Positions 61,232-64,000 of a stretch of DNA of 64,000 nt are shown piece by piece. The stretch's first letter is position 1. Every line of letters starts with the position of its first letter. This stretch comes from Ancistrus triradiatus (lineage: Eukaryota > Chordata > Actinopteri > Siluriformes > Loricariidae). The notes below the pieces were generated by a model, which ran no database searches, was not told where the DNA came from, and worked only from the letters and a program-made list of their open reading frames with translations. The translations under genes and the position numbers were made by a program. The stretch is from positions 186,001-250,000 of the forward strand of contig JAJAGP010000861.1 of the NCBI GenBank assembly GCA_025084515.1. The letters run 5' to 3'.

Positions 61232-61706
61232 TTTTCTGTCTGTGAGAGTCAGAAATTTTGCTTGTTTGTGGGTGACCAAATACTTATTTTCCACCATGAT
61301 TTACAATTAAATTCTTTGAAACCGTGGACTGTGGTAGCCTAGCGGGTAAGGTACTGGACTATGGAAGCCTAGCGGGTAAGGTACTGGACTATGGATCAGA
61401 AGGACCAGGGTCAAATCTCGCCTCTGCTAAGCTGGCCACTGTTGGGTTCCTTGAGGCAAGACCCTTAACCCCACAATTGCTTGAATTGTAAGACTTGTAC
61501 CAATTGTAAAGTCGCTCTGGATAAGGGGTCTGCTAAATGCTGTAAATGTTAAGCAATCCTACAATGTGATTTCCTGATTTTTTTTTCTCATTTTGTCTCT
61601 CATAGTTGAAGTGTACCTATGATGAAAATTACAGACTTCTCTAATCTTTCTAAGTAGGAGAACTTGAACAATCAGTGGCTGACAATACTTTTTTGCCCCA
61701 CTGTAT
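61205..61706. mobile_element. Tc1-type MITE interrupted by a SINE
   Basis: The left part includes gggtgaccaaatacttattt; the right end reads cttttttgccccactgta. The same right end is found alone at 18880-18950. A SINE sits at 61322-61556. Confidence 0.7.
61322..61556 (+). mobile_element. tRNA-derived SINE (copy 8), head duplicated, insertion-rich
   Basis: The first 40 bases of the head (agcctagcgggtaaggtact..) appear twice in tandem. The rest has many extra single bases (e.g. aaccccacaattg, attgtaaagtcgctc), the pattern of raw long-read error. Confidence 0.82.
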
Positions 61707-62249
61707 GAAATGTGTCACCATGTTGGTTGTTGCAGTCAACCTGATTTGGTGGTGCCTTCACTATCCACTCTGTTCAATACAAGGTACTGCGTATTTTGCA
61801 TAATTCCTACATCCCACACAAGCCAGACAAGATAAACAGGAGTTTGCTGAGGTGTTGGTTACGCAACATGACCTGGTGTCTGCTGAAGAATCTGCATTTC
61901 TGCTTTTGTTGCTACTGTTGTTCCTAAAGTTTGCTTATTTAAAGTTAAGATGCCACAAAGACAGAAAATGTGCTATGCAGTCTTATGCAAGTGTTTGGTC
62001 ACCTCTGGTCAAATTACATGTTTTGTTTTGTTGATAGTTTAAATGACACAAGTCTGTCCGGGAAACAAACTTAATTATCACATGCTTCTGCCCATTTTAA
62101 AATATAATGGTAGAAAAGAAAAACAAATGGCATGTCTAAAATTTGGGAATCTTTGGGCACCAGGAAATCAAATCTTTGACTGAGACTTTGCACAAGTCAG
62201 TAACAGTAAAATAAAGTTAATAAAATATTGACTGCAGTAATAGTGTGTT

Positions 62250-62302
62250 ATAGATATATATATATATATAGATATATAGTATATATATATATATATATTG
62301 TA
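62250..62302. repeat. TA microsatellite
   Basis: Runs of ta with gatata interruptions, followed by AT-rich tta repeats to about 62380. Confidence 0.95.
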
Positions 62303-63162
62303 TATATCATCAAATAATAATCATCATAATTATATTATTATTTATTAGTAGATTATTATTATTATTCTATTTCTTATAGGACACCCTGTAAAGGTAGTGA
62401 TCTTTTTTTTCGATATCTAGCGGTTTTTTTTATTTATTATTATTTTGGCATGTATCTGTCCTGCTTGTCTTGCATTACGTTATTAAAACAGACCTAACTC
62501 CTAACCCCAAAAACCAGTTTTCTTTAACTGTATCTTAAAAAAAGTCCATTTCCCAGTCCAGTAGGAGAAAATAACTTTATGCTTTTTCCTTCGAAAGAAC
62601 TGAGTCCTTCCTGGCAATTTGAACTCCAAACAATGAGGAAACTCTGGAACTCCCCAGGCCAAGGTCACTGCAACTGATCGTTTACATTTCTTTGCATTCT
62701 AACAGATTTTTCCTTCTAGGAAAATAAACCTTTTAGATCATTGTAAATAAGAAATTATAAAGACATTACGCTCATTTTTTCAAGAGTTATAGTTAAACCA
62801 CTTTGGCGTTGTTGAACTTACACTTTTATTTAAAATTTGCATTAATGTAAGCTATACAGTATAAGTACTGACTGTAGGTCCATTTGTCACTTTTGGTAGG
62901 CCCTTGTCCCATTAACCAGTAAGAGAACCACCACAGGATTGCCACTGACCACATGTTTTTTCGTGTTGAATGCCCATTCTTAGCGGCTACAGTGACACTG
63001 ATGTGGTAATCATATTTGTGCTAGTATGAGTTCACAAGATGCAGCCAGTGATACTCCGCAACGCACATTATCAGATAACCATTTACACAGCCTGTACGTG
63101 CATAGTTTAGAATCAGTAGGTCCATTTATTCAATGCACAATTTTGTGTTATTTTACCTTTAG

Positions 63163-63252
63163 TCCTTTACCCCACTGGCGAGTTCTTGTCAACAGGATCT
63201 TGCTGAATGGATATTGGCCTGATAACTTAACTCATGTATTGTGTGGTTCCAG
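63163..63252 (+). CDS. Possible 90-base exon with good splice signals; gene unknown
   Basis: A pyrimidine-rich tract and acceptor (ttattttacctttag) precede 63163, and AG|GTAAGT follows 63252. Within it only one frame is open (HWRVLVNRILLNGYWPDN and on to CGS). I do not recognise the product. Against it: no other exon is evident nearby, and its second half is part of a 340-base duplicated segment that lacks the acceptor in the other copy. Confidence 0.2.
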
Positions 63253-63540
63253 GTAAGTTCCTAGTAAAGTCAGTGTGTAATGTCAATGCATTGACAGTAA
63301 ACTGCTCATCCATAAAGCACAGATATTAATACCACTGACAAAGATTTGTTTGAGAAATTAAATTTGTCTTAGATTTATGAACAAATAAGCTTTTCATGGT
63401 GCATTGCTGGAAAACCACTACAGACTAGTAGCTGTGCATGTACAGTTCATTGCCTCTCATTCTCCAATTATGCAAATGTGTTCTGCTAGCAGACTCAATG
63501 TTCTTAACCAAACAACCCTAAACTACATATCCTGTTTTGC
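63197..63540 (+). repeat. Direct repeat, copy 2 (with 60897-61231)
   Basis: Near-identical to 60897-61231, including tcttagatttatgaacaaa and gttctgctagcagactcaat. Confidence 0.88.
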
Positions 63541-63726
63541 TCCTGCAAGCTTCTTCTGGCACCAGTTTACGACTCCACTCAAGCTGTTTCTTCCATCATC
63601 AGTTTCCAGTCATCATACCGGTACTCAGACCACACCAGAGGCATAACTCCCCCTCCGCTTTCTCCACTGGACTGATCATGCTATACCAAACTTTACCCCC
63701 TGAGGGACACTACAATTTGTAGCTAG

Positions 63727-64000
63727 CTTAGCAGCTAATGCCCTGAGTTCACCAATAGAGGAAGTATTTTTGCTTTTAATTTTCACTTTCAATCCATTAC
63801 TTACTAAGTTACATTAGATTTTCAGCACTTTATTATAAAATAAGCTTTGTGCTAATGATTTTGACCAACCGTAGGTTAATGTAAGGGTTAATGTGTAATA
63901 GGCTCCGCTATGATACAGTATAGGCTATATTAAACTCCTCAGTTCATGATACATTTAACTTATGATGGATTTGTCGGAACATATCCCCATCATAAATCAG
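63727..64000 (-). mobile_element. Family C/G MITE, reversed, cut by the window edge
   Basis: gcagctaatgccctgagttc, aaactcctcagttcatgata and catatccccatcataaatca are the complement of blocks at 27920-28020 and 50460-50720. It continues beyond the window. Confidence 0.65.

Noticed and set aside
35500..64000. Search for taf1b or another 2p25 neighbour to the right of ywhaq
   Set aside because: No exon resembling TAF1B or other expected neighbours was recognised by eye; the gene may lie beyond the window.
1..64000. CRISPR arrays, operons, phage or plasmid features
   Set aside because: No regularly spaced short repeats, no bacterial gene structure; the window is vertebrate nuclear DNA.

Overview
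The window is vertebrate nuclear DNA, almost certainly from a teleost fish. It has spliced protein-coding genes with GT/AG introns, many degenerate Tc1-type DNA transposons of the kinds common in fish, a tRNA-derived SINE, L2-type LINE tails and long TG/TA microsatellites. The density of Tc1 copies and the SINE type suggest an ostariophysan, perhaps a catfish; that is a weak inference. There is no operon-like or prokaryotic organisation. Most open frames are chance frames inside repeats.

Two real genes can be supported, both on the minus strand. (1) adam17 (TACE, the membrane sheddase): the first three coding exons lie at 10120-10048, 2870-2743 and 1016-883, and the rest runs off the left edge. 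(2) ywhaq (14-3-3 theta): all five coding exons are present at 33626-33333, 23790-23661, 20788-20625, 20471-20376 and 16404-16354. A CpG-rich promoter lies near 35.2-35.45 kb and the 3' UTR probably reaches about 15.43 kb. ADAM17 and YWHAQ are also neighbours in the same relative orientation on human 2p25, so this is a conserved gene pair.

Layout: 1-10.1 kb, adam17 5' half with introns full of Tc1 fragments; 10.1-10.5 kb, adam17 promoter; 10.5-15.4 kb, intergenic repeats; 15.4-35.2 kb, ywhaq; 35.5-64 kb, about 28 kb with no convincing gene. The last part holds nested Tc1 elements, a LINE with a nested MITE, a 135-bp-arm fold-back element, a degenerate minisatellite split by a Tc1 element, and a 340-bp duplication next to a possible exon.

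The main oddities are these. One internal exon of each gene (adam17 exon 2 and ywhaq exon 3) carries several single-base indels while all other exons are perfect, which points to unpolished long-read sequence rather than gene death. There is a perfect 35-bp hairpin at 49-121. A three-level transposon nest lies at 42.2-44.4 kb. A minisatellite at 52.2-55.1 kb has a Tc1 insertion whose empty site can be reconstructed exactly. I found no clear new biological system; the best candidates for new description are the unnamed MITE families and the minisatellite.
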